In this document: positions 1 through 7,960 of the stretch, in pieces | How the letters are laid out: each line of letters starts with the position of its first letter | Position numbering within the stretch: position 1 is the stretch's first letter | Origin: Candidatus Gemmiger excrementipullorum | Lineage (GTDB): Bacteria > Bacillota > Clostridia > Oscillospirales > Ruminococcaceae | Direction of reading: 5' to 3' | Assembly (NCBI GenBank): GCA_019115045.1 | Contig: DXEI01000084.1 | Span: 1-34,477 of the forward strand | Length of the DNA stretch: 34,477 nucleotides | Made by a program: the position numbers and the translations under genes | The notes under the pieces: generated by a model | What the model was told of the DNA's origin: nothing | The model's database searches: none | The model's input: the letters and a program-made list of their open reading frames with translations, nothing else

Positions 1-1
1 C

Positions 2-1402
2 AAGGACTGGGCGGACGTGGACGACGTGGAAAACCGGCCCGACGACCTGACGCTGACCGTGGAACGCACGACCGACCAAAACCCGAGCGGTACAACCCAA
101 TGGGAAAAAGTCGAAGGACTGACCTGGACCTGGACGAAAAACGGGCAGAACGACGCACAGTGGACCATCACCTTCGACGATCTGCCGCTGTACGACGTCG
201 CGACCGGCGACCCCTACACCTACCGCGTGCGCGAAGAAACCGTGCCCGAAGGGTACGTATGTGAAGAGATCGAATGCGATGAACCGCTGGTCTTCCACTT
301 CAAGAACGCACGGTATGAGCCGATCGACATCCCGGTGCAAAAGTACTGGGTCGATAACAACGACCACTTTGGCTGGCGCAAACCGGTCACGGTGGAATTG
401 TATGCCAACGACGAGGCGACCGGCAAAACGCTGACGCTTGGGCCCAGTATAGCCGAGACCATCGCCAACTTCTTTACCGGCGGCGACGCCGGCTGGGGCG
501 GTGTGTTTGAGAACCTGCCCAAATACGATGATGAAGGCAGGATCATCCAGTACACCATCGTCGAGACCACCGACCTTGCCCACTACGGCGACCCTGATTA
601 CAACCCCGTGGACGACACGCTGACCGTGACCAACACGGCCAACGGCGAGCTGACCGTCCGCAAGACGGTGCTGGGCAACGGTACCGACCCCGGCGCGGCT
701 TTCCACTTTACCGTTACGCTGGACAAAGCCCTGAACGGCGCCTACGGCGATATGACGTTTACCGGCGGCGTGGCAGAGTTCACGCTGCAAAACGGCCAAA
801 GCAAAACGGCCGGGGACCTGCCCGCGGGTACGGCGTATACCGTCACCGAGGCCGAGGCAGGCAAAGGCGCGTATATCACCACCAGTACCGGCGCGTCGGG
901 CCGCATCGAACCCGGCGCCACCGTCGAGGCCGCCTTCACCAACGACCTGCGCCGTATCTCGGTGCCGGTCACCAAACGGTGGGAGGATGACAACGACCGC
1001 CTGGGCATCCGCCCGGCCAGCATCACCGTCAAGCTGCGTGCCGACGGCGCCGATACCGGCAAAACGCTGACGCTGAACAGCGAAAACGGCTGGTCCGGCA
1101 GCTTTGCCGGCCTGCCGGAATACGAAAACGGCCAAAAGATCGCCTATACGGTCGAGGAAGTGCAGGTGCGCGGCTACGCCACCCAGATCACCGGTGACGC
1201 GGGCGGGTACCTGATCGTCAACCGCCTGCTGCCATCTGAGGGCGGCGCCCCGCAAGACCCGGCGCCCACGGCGGCCCCGGCACAGATCATCCCGCAAACC
1301 GGCGACGATCTGCCCGTCGGCCTGCTGGCCGGCCTGGCCATTGCAGCCGCCGGCGCCCTGGCCGTCCTGCTGGCGCTGCGCAAGCGCCGCGGCCGTAAGT
1401 AA
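2..1402 (+). CDS. Sortase-anchored Cna_B-repeat surface protein (5' end outside window)
   Basis: C-terminal part of a cell-wall-anchored adhesin or pilin-like protein. The frame is open to the left edge and already inside a Cna_B domain, so no start codon is claimed. Counting from the GTG at nt 17 as residue 1, four Ig-like segments follow: about 1-98, 104-208, 211-310 and 314-403. Segments 2 and 4 keep the isopeptide-forming pattern: Lys in VQK/VTK (109, 320), Glu in the YT(I)VE strand (183, 380) and Asn in the last strand (206, 402). Segment 3 looks like the related pilin-type domain (Lys 216, Glu 278, Asn 309). A Pro/Ala linker leads to the sortase signal IPQTGD (425-430), a hydrophobic helix (about 433-454) and the basic tail RKRRGRK. 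A hairpin terminator follows. The ligand cannot be told from the sequence. Confidence 0.93.
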   Translation, partial: KDWADVDDVENRPDDLTLTVERTTDQNPSGTTQWEKVEGLTWTWTKNGQNDAQWTITFDDLPLYDVATGDPYTYRVREETVPEGYVCEEIECDEPLVFHFKNARYEPIDIPVQKYWVDNNDHFGWRKPVTVELYANDEATGKTLTLGPSIAETIANFFTGGDAGWGGVFENLPKYDDEGRIIQYTIVETTDLAHYGDPDYNPVDDTLTVTNTANGELTVRKTVLGNGTDPGAAFHFTVTLDKALNGAYGDMTFTGGVAEFTLQNGQSKTAGDLPAGTAYTVTEAEAGKGAYITTSTGASGRIEPGATVEAAFTNDLRRISVPVTKRWEDDNDRLGIRPASITVKLRADGADTGKTLTLNSENGWSGSFAGLPEYENGQKIAYTVEEVQVRGYATQITGDAGGYLIVNRLLPSEGGAPQDPAPTAAPAQIIPQTGDDLPVGLLAGLAIAAAGALAVLLALRKRRGRK

Positions 1403-1436
1403 GCCCTGAACCACAGCACAAACCCATCCATAGCGA

Positions 1437-1467
1437 AAAGCCCGGCGGGGAACCCCCGCCGGGCTTT
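1437..1467 (+). terminator. Intrinsic terminator, probably bidirectional
   Basis: A perfect 14-bp stem (1437-1450 with 1454-1467) closes a 3-nt loop. The arms carry A runs on the left and T runs on the right, so both strands end in a short U tract. It lies between the convergent surface-protein gene and fba and can serve both. Confidence 0.85.
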
Positions 1468-1510
1468 GCTGTGGGTCGTATAGCAGGCTGTTTTATGCGC
1501 CGGGTGCGTC

Positions 1511-2374
1511 TTACGCCTTGTTGGCAGAGCCGAACAGCTCGATCTTCTCGCGCACGGTGGCCTTGATGGCTTCGGCGCCGGGGGCCAGCAGCTTGCGCGG
1601 GTCAAAGCCTTTGCCCTGCAGGTCCTTGCCGGCCTCGATGTACTTGCGGGTCGCGTCGGCAAAGCTGAGCTGGCACTCGGTATTGACGTTGATCTTGGAG
1701 ACGCCCAGGCTGATCGCTTTCTTGATCATATCCTCGGGGATGCCGGTGCCGCCGTGCAGCACCAGCGGGATGTTGTTGGTCGCGCCGTGGATCTTGTCCA
1801 GCGCGTCAAAGTCCAGGCCCTTCCAGTTGGCGGGGTACTTGCCGTGGATGTTGCCGATGCCGGCCGCCAGGAAGTCGATGCCCAGCCCGGCGATCATCGC
1901 GCACTGCGCGGGGTCAGCGATCTCGCCCATGCCGACGACGCCGTCCTCCTCGCCGCCGATGGAACCGACCTCCGCCTCAATGGACAGGCCGTGGTCGTGC
2001 GCCAGGGCGACCAGCTCGGTGGTCTTGGCGACGTTCTCTTCAATATCATAGTGGCTGCCGTCAAACATGATGGAGGTGAACCCGGCGGCGACGCAGGCCT
2101 TGGCGCCCTCGTAGGTGCCGTGGTCCAGGTGCAGCGCCACAGGCACCGTGATGCCCAGGCTCTCGTCCATGGCCTTGACCATGGCGGCCACCGTCTTAAA
2201 GCCGGTCATATACTTGCCGGCGCCCTCAGAAACACCCAGGATGACGGGGGAGTTGAGCTCCTGCGCGGTCAGCAGGATGCTTTTGGTCCACTCCAGATTG
2301 TTGATGTTGAACTGGCCTACGGCATAGTGGCCGTCGCGCGCTTTCAGCAGCATATTGGTAGCATTTACCAGCAT
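1511..2374 (-). CDS. fba: Class II fructose-bisphosphate aldolase
   Basis: 287-residue zinc-dependent aldolase that cleaves fructose 1,6-bisphosphate to dihydroxyacetone phosphate and glyceraldehyde 3-phosphate in cytosolic glycolysis and gluconeogenesis. Family signatures are clear: LHLDHGTYEGAKACVAAGF (81-99) with the Asp84/His85 pair, the acidic SIEAEVGSIGGEED loop (131-144), the metal-binding His177 in GNIHGKYP and His207 in LHGGTGIP, and the phosphate-binding INVNTE (228-233). The start was set at the ATG at 2374 because GGAGG lies 8 nt upstream; the frame is open 57 nt further but has no better site. It is transcribed alone from its own promoter and is divergent from rlmB. A tagatose-bisphosphate aldolase of the same family is a less likely alternative. 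Confidence 0.95.
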   Translation of the reverse strand: MLVNATNMLLKARDGHYAVGQFNINNLEWTKSILLTAQELNSPVILGVSEGAGKYMTGFKTVAAMVKAMDESLGITVPVALHLDHGTYEGAKACVAAGFTSIMFDGSHYDIEENVAKTTELVALAHDHGLSIEAEVGSIGGEEDGVVGMGEIADPAQCAMIAGLGIDFLAAGIGNIHGKYPANWKGLDFDALDKIHGATNNIPLVLHGGTGIPEDMIKKAISLGVSKINVNTECQLSFADATRKYIEAGKDLQGKGFDPRKLLAPGAEAIKATVREKIELFGSANKA

Positions 2375-2454
2375 ATCACATACCTCCATATCCTTTTGCG
2401 GCAAACAAGGCGCGCGCCCGGGCGGGCACACACACCCAGCATGTCATTGGTTTC

Positions 2455-2483
2455 ATTATACCTTGACTTTGACAAAAAAGCAA
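2455..2483 (-). promoter_or_regulatory. fba promoter
   Basis: On the minus strand a perfect TATAAT (2460-2455) is preceded, after a 17-nt spacer, by TTGCTT (2483-2478). It lies about 80 nt upstream of the fba start and is the only good promoter match in that interval. Confidence 0.7.
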
Positions 2484-2622
2484 CAACATTTTTCCGCCGG
2501 CCGCCCGCCGTGCAAATGTACTTTTGTGGCATTTTCTGCCAGGCGCGCCGCGCTGTGCGGGTTTTGTGGATTCCGTGGGAAATCCCGGCGTTTTTGCCGT
2601 ACATTTTCATCGCATTGCGGGG

Positions 2623-2651
2623 TTGACAGCGGGCTGTATCCGCCCTGTTAT
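2623..2651 (+). promoter_or_regulatory. Possible promoter upstream of the DnaA-box-like cluster
   Basis: A perfect TTGACA (2623-2628) is followed after 17 nt by TGTTAT (2646-2651), a fair -10 match. It would fire rightward directly into the TTTTCCACA cluster. No gene starts for more than 350 nt, so its product, if any, would be a long leader or a small RNA. Confidence 0.4.
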
Positions 2652-2660
2652 GGGGAAAAC

Positions 2661-2751
2661 TTTTCCACACCCGGTGCAAAACCGCCCCCCAAAAAGTGGA
2701 AAAAGCGGCGGCGGGCGCGGGTTTTCCACGCTTTCCACAGGGTTTTCCACA
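2661..2751. promoter_or_regulatory. Cluster of five DnaA-box-like sites
   Basis: TTTTCCACA occurs exactly at 2661-2669 and 2743-2751, matching the relaxed DnaA box TTWTNCACA. One-mismatch copies lie at 2722-2730 (TTTTCCACG), 2731-2739 (CTTTCCACA) and, on the other strand, 2703-2695 (TTTTCCACT). Five copies in 91 bp in such GC-rich DNA is unlikely to be chance. DnaA binding is inferred; another regulator recognising TTTCCAC is possible. Confidence 0.5.
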
Positions 2752-2894
2752 GCGGGGAAAGCAAAACCCGTCTACAAACTGTATAACCGGGGGCGCAGGG
2801 CGGCTTTTGCGGCCCCGGCAAGGGGGTCCTGTACTTTTGGCGCGTGCGCGGTGCGCCGCGGCGGCCCCCGGGGTGTAAAAAACCGAAAAAATGG

Positions 2895-2923
2895 TGGCAA
2901 AGGGGGCGGGTTTGTGCTATACT
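2895..2923 (+). promoter_or_regulatory. Promoter of rlmB and the downstream membrane protein
   Basis: TATACT (2918-2923) is preceded by TGGCAA (2895-2900) with a 17-nt spacer. This predicts a leader of about 85 nt before the rlmB ATG at 3014. Confidence 0.55.
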
Positions 2924-3013
2924 GTTATCTGTATAAGCAGAACTGCAGCCTGTAACAGGCTGCGCAAAAACCATGGCGCGGCGGGCGGCCAAGCCTGCCG
3001 CAGGGGGGATACG

Positions 3014-3796
3014 ATGGAAAAGACAGGCCGCGAGGCGCCGCCCGCGCGCCCCGATACGCTGGTATGGGGTAAAAACCCGGTGACCGAGCTGCTCAAAAGC
3101 GGGGCCGCCGTGGATACCGTATACCTGGCCGATACGCTGCCGCCGGCGGTGGCCGGCTACTATACGGCGCTGGCCAAAAACTGCGGCGCCGTCGTCAAGC
3201 GCGCGCCGGGGCACAAGCTGCAAAAGCTGTGCGGCACGGCCGAGCACCAGGGCGTTGCCGCCCGCGCGGCCGAGGTGGCCTACGCCGCGCTGGACGACCT
3301 GCTGGCTGCGGCAAACGCCAAAGGCGAAGCGCCGTTCCTGGTTTTGTGCGACGGCGTCGAGGACCCGCATAACCTCGGGGCCATCATCCGCTCGGCCTAC
3401 CTGTGCGGCGCGCACGGCGTCGTCATCCCGCGGCGCGGGGGCGTCGGCGTCACCGGCACCGTGATGAAAGCCAGCGCCGGCGCGGCGGCCCGCCTGCCGG
3501 TGGCCCGCGTGGCCAATCTGGCGCAGGCCATCCGCACCATCAAACAAAACAACATCTTTGTCTACTGCGCCGACCTCGGCGGCGCGCCGCTGGCCAAAAC
3601 CGACCTTTCGGGCCCGGTGGCGCTGGTGCTGGGCAGCGAGGGCGGCGGCCCCGGCGCGCTGACGCGCAAACTGTGCGACGCCGCCGTCACGTTGGAGATG
3701 GCCCCCGGCCAGGCGACCGGCGTAGACAGCTACAATGTCAGCGTGGCGGCGGGCATCCTGTGCTATGAGGTGCTGCGCCGCCGCAGCGGGAAGTAA
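3014..3796 (+). CDS. rlmB: 23S rRNA (guanosine-2'-O-)-methyltransferase, TrmH/RlmB family
   Basis: 260-residue SPOUT-class enzyme that methylates a ribose 2'-OH in 23S rRNA (Gm2251 in E. coli RlmB) using S-adenosylmethionine. The N-terminal substrate-binding domain (about 13-95) includes VWGKNPVTELL and the EHQGVAA signature (77-83). The catalytic domain has motif 1 NLGAIIR (120-126, Asn120 and Arg126), motif 2 LVLGSEGGG (204-212) and motif 3 NVSVAAGI (241-248), which form the trefoil-knot cofactor site. The start at 3014 follows a GGGGGG ribosome site by 6 nt. It is first in a probable two-gene unit, 34 nt ahead of the large membrane protein. A tRNA-directed TrmH paralogue cannot be excluded, but the N-terminal domain favours RlmB. 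Confidence 0.9.
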   Translation: MEKTGREAPPARPDTLVWGKNPVTELLKSGAAVDTVYLADTLPPAVAGYYTALAKNCGAVVKRAPGHKLQKLCGTAEHQGVAARAAEVAYAALDDLLAAANAKGEAPFLVLCDGVEDPHNLGAIIRSAYLCGAHGVVIPRRGGVGVTGTVMKASAGAAARLPVARVANLAQAIRTIKQNNIFVYCADLGGAPLAKTDLSGPVALVLGSEGGGPGALTRKLCDAAVTLEMAPGQATGVDSYNVSVAAGILCYEVLRRRSGK

Positions 3797-3830
3797 ATTT
3801 TACCGTTTCCAAGGGAGCTAAGGAAGAAAC

Positions 3831-6800
3831 ATGCCAAGCAAACGTACCAATGACTCTGTGGACCGCATCCTGCAGGAGCTCAACCAGCAGCAGACGGCTG
3901 CCGGCGTGCAGGACTCGGTGACCGACCACCAGGTCGACGAGATCCTGCGCAGCGTGGGTATTTCGGCCGCGCCGCTGCAAAGCACGCCGGAGCAGGACCA
4001 CCGCATCGCGTTTTCGGGTCTGGACGATCTGGACGGGCTGGAAACGCCCTACGCCGGCGCGCCCGCCGCGCAGCCGGCGGCCCCGGCCGCCGTGCCGCCG
4101 CGCACCGCCCCGGCCCCGCAGGTCCCGGTACGGCAGCAGGCACCGGCTCAGCCGCAGGCCCCGGCCCCGCAGCCGGCCCCCCGGGCGGATACCGGTACGC
4201 TGGGCGATACGACGCGCACCGGCATCATCAAGGGCTTTTTGCTGAAAATGGCGCCCGACGCCAACGTGGCCGATACCACGGCGCTGAACCAGGGCAAAAA
4301 CCAGTTCCAGAAATTTTTCCGTGATTCCGTCGCCGTCGTGCCCGACGAAAACGGCAAGATCCGCGAACCCGGCAAAAAGAAGCGCGGCCTGTTCGGCCTG
4401 CGCTCAGCCGAGGATACCGACGAATTTGTCCCCATCAATGTTTCGCTGGGCGGCGGCAGCGCCCCGGCCGAACAGCCGGCGCCCCAGCCCGCCCCCGAAC
4501 CGGCCCCGCAGCCGGAACCCGCGCCCCAGCCCCCGGCGCGCAGCCCCGCCAAAAAGCAAAACCTGCTGGCAGGGCTGTTTGGCGGCGACGCGGTGACGGA
4601 AGAGATCGTCATCCCGGAGGAACGCACGACGGAGCGCCCGGCCGCCGCACAGCCTGCGGCGCCGCAGCCCGCCGCCCCGCAGGAGGAAGTCTGGCACAGC
4701 AAGTACACGCGCCGCGCCGCCTCCCCGCGGGAGGATGCCACCGGCACGGTCTACCGCAAAAAACGCAATACCGTAGAATTTACGCCCGGGCAGAAGGTGG
4801 CCCCCGCGCCGCCGGCCCCGCAGCCGGCCCCCAAAGCCGGGGAGCCGGTCGGCGAGCCGCTGAACCTGCCGCAGCAGGACCTCCGCAGCGGGTTTACGAT
4901 GGACCTGGGCGCGCTGGACGCCGCCCCGGTGGACAGCACCCAGGAATTTATGCAGGCGTATAACGCGGTGCGCCCCACGCGGGGCACGCTGCGCCCCGCC
5001 GCGCCCAAAAGCGCCCCGGTCCCCGCACAGCCGGCCGTGATGCCGCAGCCCGCAGTACAAACTCCGTCTGCGGCGCCGCAGACACCGCCGCCTGCGCAGA
5101 TGTCCACCCGTGCGCCCGGCGGGCGCGACCCCAACGCCGATACCGTCGTGGTGGGCCTGGCTGCCCAGGTGGGGCAACTGTTTGCCCCCCATGAGCCGGA
5201 CGAGGTCGACCGTCTGGTCGATACGCTGACCGGCAAGATCCGCCTGACGCCGCAGCCTGCGGAGGAAGGCGGCGATACCAAGGATCTGGGCGATACGCTG
5301 CCGGCCCACAGTGGCTTTACGCAAAGTCTGGGCGGCAGCGAAGCTCCGGCCCACAGCGGCTTTACGCAGGACCTGGCCGGCGGCGCAGCCCCGGCGCACA
5401 GCGGATTCACGCAGGACCTGGCCGGCGGCGCAGCCCCGGCGCACAGCGGGTTCACGCAGGACCTGGCGGGCGGCACGCCCGCTGCCCGCAGCGGCTTTAC
5501 GCAAAACCTGGCCGGCGGCGCAGCCCCGGCCGAGCCGGGCACAGCGTCTTTTGTGCATGACATCGCCCAGGCCATCAATACCGGCATCCAGCCCGGCGAG
5601 ACCGAACGCTTTGACACGGCGGCCGCGCGCCTGACGCAGTCGCTGCAGGAGCAGGCGTCCGCCGGCGAGAAGCGCCGCAGCCGCGCAAAGTTCGGCCTGG
5701 ACTTGACGGGCCGTGCCGCCGACGAGCAGGACGACCAGTCGGCCGAGCCGTTTGAAACGGCGGAACTGCCGCCGGTGCGCCGCCACGACTACGAACGCGC
5801 CGAGGACGCCCCCGCCGTGCGGCGGGAGCTGGACCAGCAGGTGCTGTATTACACCACGGCTTGCTTTGTGACCGGGGCGGTGGCCGCTGTGCTGCTGGTT
5901 TTGGGCCTGCTGGCGGCGGCGCTGCCGGTGCTGCCCGGCCCCCTGGCCGGGCCCAGCGTCTACCCGGCGGTGGCGCTGGTGCTGCTGGCGGCGGCCGGCG
6001 GGGTGTGCTGGCGCACGGTGGCCGGCGGCGTGCTGGGGCTGTTCAAGCGCCCCACACCGGACAGCCTGGCGGTTTTGCCGCTGCTGGGCGCGGCGGTGCA
6101 GTGCCTGGTATTGCTGATCGCGCAGAACTATGCGCCGGAGGTCACGCTGCTGGCGGGCCCGGCGGCGCTGGTATTGTGCCTGAACACCATCGGCAAGCGC
6201 ACCAACGCCTGCACGGTGCGGGCCAATTTCCGCCTCGTCAGCGCCAAGGTCGAACACGCGGTCGCCTACCGATTAAAGGACGCCGGCGCGCTGCGCGCCA
6301 TGACGGCCGGCCTGGCCGAGCCGCACCCCAATGTGCTCATCAACCGGCCGACGCAGATCTTCCGCAGCTTTTTGGCCAACAGCGCCGCGCCGGGCACCAG
6401 CGATAAAAACCAGCAGCAGTTTGCCTGGCTGGCCGGCGTCTGCGCGCTGGTTGCGCTGGTCATCACGCTCATCCGCACCAAGGACAGCGCCGCCGCGGTG
6501 ACGGCGCTGGCAAGCGTGCTCTGCCTGGGCGCGCCGCTGGCCGGCACGCTGCTCTCGGCATTGCCGGCGCGCATGATGCAGCGCAGCGCCGCGCAGGTGG
6601 GCGCCGTCATCCCCGGCTGGCGCGATATCCGCCAGCTGGGCCGCATCAACGTCATCCAGGTCACCAGCCGGGACCTGTTCCCCAGCGGTTGTGTGACGCT
6701 GTCCGGCATCAAGCCGGTCATGCCGGAACACATCGACCTGGCCATCGTCTACGCGGCGTCGGTCCTGGCGGAAGCCGCCCCCACGCTGCGCGAGGTGTTC

Positions 6801-7493
6801 CTGGGCATGCTGGGCGAAAACCGCAGCCTGCTGGCCCAGGTCGACGACCGCGAGACCATCTACGGCAAAGGCTATGTCGGCTGGGTCAACAAGCGCCGCG
6901 TGCTGGTGGGCAACCGCGCCCTGATGCAGGACTACGGCGTCAAGGTGCCCAGCCTGGAATATGAGCAGCACCATACGCTCAACCAGCGCCGGGTCATCTA
7001 CCTGGCGGTGTCCGGCAAGATGTTTGCGATGTTCCAGCTCGCCTACCAGCGGGACCCCGACACCGCCATCGTGCTGGAAAGCCTGCGCCGTTCGGGGCTT
7101 TCGCTGGTCGTGGACTGTGATGATTTCAACTGCGACGTCCAGCTGCTGGAAGCCGCCTACAGCCTGCCGGCCGGTTCGGTCAAGGTGCTGACCGCGCAGG
7201 AGCGCAAGACGCTGGACCCCGCGGTGGCCTGGCTGCCGGAAAGCGAGGGCAACATGCTGCATCTGGGCAGCTTTGCCAGCTTTGTCGGCGGGCTGGAAGC
7301 CGCCGCCGGCGCAGCCGAAAGCGAGCGCAAGGCTTCGGCCCTGGTCTCGGCCGCGGCGCTGCTGGGCTGCGTGCTGGGCATCGTGCTGGCCATCACCGGC
7401 GGGCTGACGGCGCTGCCGCTGGCCGGCCTGGTGCTGTACCAGGCCGCCTGGTGCGTGCTGGCGCTGATCTTCCCGCTGATCCAGCAATATTGA
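3831..7493 (+). CDS. Large membrane protein with disordered Pro/Ala-rich N-terminus, 15-residue repeats and a degenerate P1B-ATPase-like core
   Basis: 1220 residues; no named family recognised. Residues 1-660 are low complexity, rich in Pro, Ala and Gln and probably disordered and cytosolic. They include KKKRGLFGL (182-190) and five tandem copies of PAHSGFTQDLAGGAA (491-565), with a related SGFTMDLG at 353-360. About eight membrane segments follow: near 672-698, 710-728, 746-765, 771-788, 863-881, 886-912, 1168-1190 and 1192-1215. The order resembles a heavy-metal P-type ATPase. CLGAPLAG (898-905) sits where CPC occurs, and GKGYVGWV...VLVGN (1012-1028) resembles the nucleotide-domain GxGxxx/VGN motif. 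However, the DKTGT phosphorylation site is replaced by SRDLFPS (946-952), and TGE, HP and TGD motifs are absent. An active pump is therefore unlikely. Family membership is inferred from motif order alone. Confidence 0.8.
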   Translation: MPSKRTNDSVDRILQELNQQQTAAGVQDSVTDHQVDEILRSVGISAAPLQSTPEQDHRIAFSGLDDLDGLETPYAGAPAAQPAAPAAVPPRTAPAPQVPVRQQAPAQPQAPAPQPAPRADTGTLGDTTRTGIIKGFLLKMAPDANVADTTALNQGKNQFQKFFRDSVAVVPDENGKIREPGKKKRGLFGLRSAEDTDEFVPINVSLGGGSAPAEQPAPQPAPEPAPQPEPAPQPPARSPAKKQNLLAGLFGGDAVTEEIVIPEERTTERPAAAQPAAPQPAAPQEEVWHSKYTRRAASPREDATGTVYRKKRNTVEFTPGQKVAPAPPAPQPAPKAGEPVGEPLNLPQQDLRSGFTMDLGALDAAPVDSTQEFMQAYNAVRPTRGTLRPAAPKSAPVPAQPAVMPQPAVQTPSAAPQTPPPAQMSTRAPGGRDPNADTVVVGLAAQVGQLFAPHEPDEVDRLVDTLTGKIRLTPQPAEEGGDTKDLGDTLPAHSGFTQSLGGSEAPAHSGFTQDLAGGAAPAHSGFTQDLAGGAAPAHSGFTQDLAGGTPAARSGFTQNLAGGAAPAEPGTASFVHDIAQAINTGIQPGETERFDTAAARLTQSLQEQASAGEKRRSRAKFGLDLTGRAADEQDDQSAEPFETAELPPVRRHDYERAEDAPAVRRELDQQVLYYTTACFVTGAVAAVLLVLGLLAAALPVLPGPLAGPSVYPAVALVLLAAAGGVCWRTVAGGVLGLFKRPTPDSLAVLPLLGAAVQCLVLLIAQNYAPEVTLLAGPAALVLCLNTIGKRTNACTVRANFRLVSAKVEHAVAYRLKDAGALRAMTAGLAEPHPNVLINRPTQIFRSFLANSAAPGTSDKNQQQFAWLAGVCALVALVITLIRTKDSAAAVTALASVLCLGAPLAGTLLSALPARMMQRSAAQVGAVIPGWRDIRQLGRINVIQVTSRDLFPSGCVTLSGIKPVMPEHIDLAIVYAASVLAEAAPTLREVFLGMLGENRSLLAQVDDRETIYGKGYVGWVNKRRVLVGNRALMQDYGVKVPSLEYEQHHTLNQRRVIYLAVSGKMFAMFQLAYQRDPDTAIVLESLRRSGLSLVVDCDDFNCDVQLLEAAYSLPAGSVKVLTAQERKTLDPAVAWLPESEGNMLHLGSFASFVGGLEAAAGAAESERKASALVSAAALLGCVLGIVLAITGGLTALPLAGLVLYQAAWCVLALIFPLIQQY
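5301..5525 (+). repeat. Five tandem 45-bp coding repeats
   Basis: In-frame repeats encode PAHSGFTQ(S/D/N)LAGG(A/T)(A/P). Copies start at 5301, 5346, 5391, 5436 and 5481. Copies 2 and 3 encode identical residues, copy 4 differs from them only at its last two, and copies 1 and 5 have diverged. They belong to the 1220-residue protein. Copy number is likely to vary between strains. Confidence 0.9.
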
Positions 7494-7534
7494 CGTAGGC
7501 AGCGCCCCGCCCGGGCGCGCCGCACCGGGGGCTG

Positions 7535-7560
7535 AGGCCCCCAAACCAAAAAGGGGGCCT
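7535..7560 (+). promoter_or_regulatory. Hairpin covering the ribosome site of the transposase fragment
   Basis: AGGCCCCC (7535-7542) pairs perfectly with GGGGGCCT (7553-7560) across a 10-nt loop. No T tract follows, so it is a poor intrinsic terminator. The right arm contains the AAGGGGG ribosome site for the GTG at 7565. Insertion sequences often hide their ribosome site in this way from read-through transcripts. Confidence 0.5.
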
Positions 7561-7564
7561 GCCT

Positions 7565-7960
7565 GTGTACCGTACACGAGAAAAGCAGATGTCGGTGTAT
7601 GATTTTCTGCCGCCCTACCATGGGGAGCTCAGCGGCCGCAACCGCTGGGTGCAGCTGGCGGACGCCATCGACTGGGACGGCTTTGAAAAAGCCTACAGCG
7701 AGCTGTTCGCCCCCGGCGGCAAGGTGGCGATCCCGGCGCGCATCGCGCTGGGGTGCCGCATCATCCAGCTGCACTACGGTGTGTCGGACCGCGAAGTCGT
7801 GCAGCTGGTGCGCGAAAGCCCCTACCTGCAATACTTTTTGGGGCTGGAGACCTTTGGCGACGAGATGCCGTTCTCGGCGCGCACGGTGGCGCGGTTCCGC
7901 ACGCGCATCCCGGACCGGGCCGTGCGCCCGGCCGTCAAGCTGCTGCGCAGCTTTGGCTGA
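7565..7960 (+). pseudogene. IS5/IS1182-type transposase, N-terminal fragment
   Basis: 131 residues matching only the N-terminal DUF772-type DNA-binding domain of IS5/IS1182-group transposases. It begins YRTREKQMSVYDFLPP and contains NRWVQLADAIDWD, the central IPARIALGCRIIQLHYGVSDREVV region, and SPYLQYFLGLETF followed by FSARTVARFRTRI. Full transposases of this group are roughly 400-500 residues and carry a DDE catalytic domain; here a stop follows at once and no DDE domain is found before the next gene at 8062. The GTG start matches the usual N-terminus and has AAGGGGG 7 nt upstream. It is most likely a deletion remnant of an old insertion, although the clean ends would allow a retained DNA-binding protein. 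Confidence 0.8.

Larger units (their letters stand above)
2375..3013. other. 640-bp gene-free region between fba and rlmB
   Basis: No supportable coding frame is seen here: the open frames lack ribosome sites and family resemblance. The region holds the fba promoter (minus), the rlmB promoter (plus), a further TTGACA-17-TGTTAT promoter-like site at 2623-2651 and a cluster of TTTTCCACA-type sequences at 2661-2751. From 2790 to 2880 it is very GC-rich with short inverted repeats. A small RNA starting near 2658 is possible, but no known RNA family was recognised. Confidence 0.6.

Noticed and set aside
2661..2751. The chromosomal origin itself
   Set aside because: No dnaA or dnaN gene and no AT-rich unwinding stretch is adjacent, so only a DnaA-box-like cluster is claimed.
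5301..5525. CRISPR-like array
   Set aside because: The 45-bp units are contiguous with no spacers and stay in frame within a protein-coding gene.
4404..6257. Long minus-strand open frame opposite the 1220-residue protein
   Set aside because: It mirrors the Pro/Ala-rich and repeat codons of the real gene and has no ribosome site or domain of its own.
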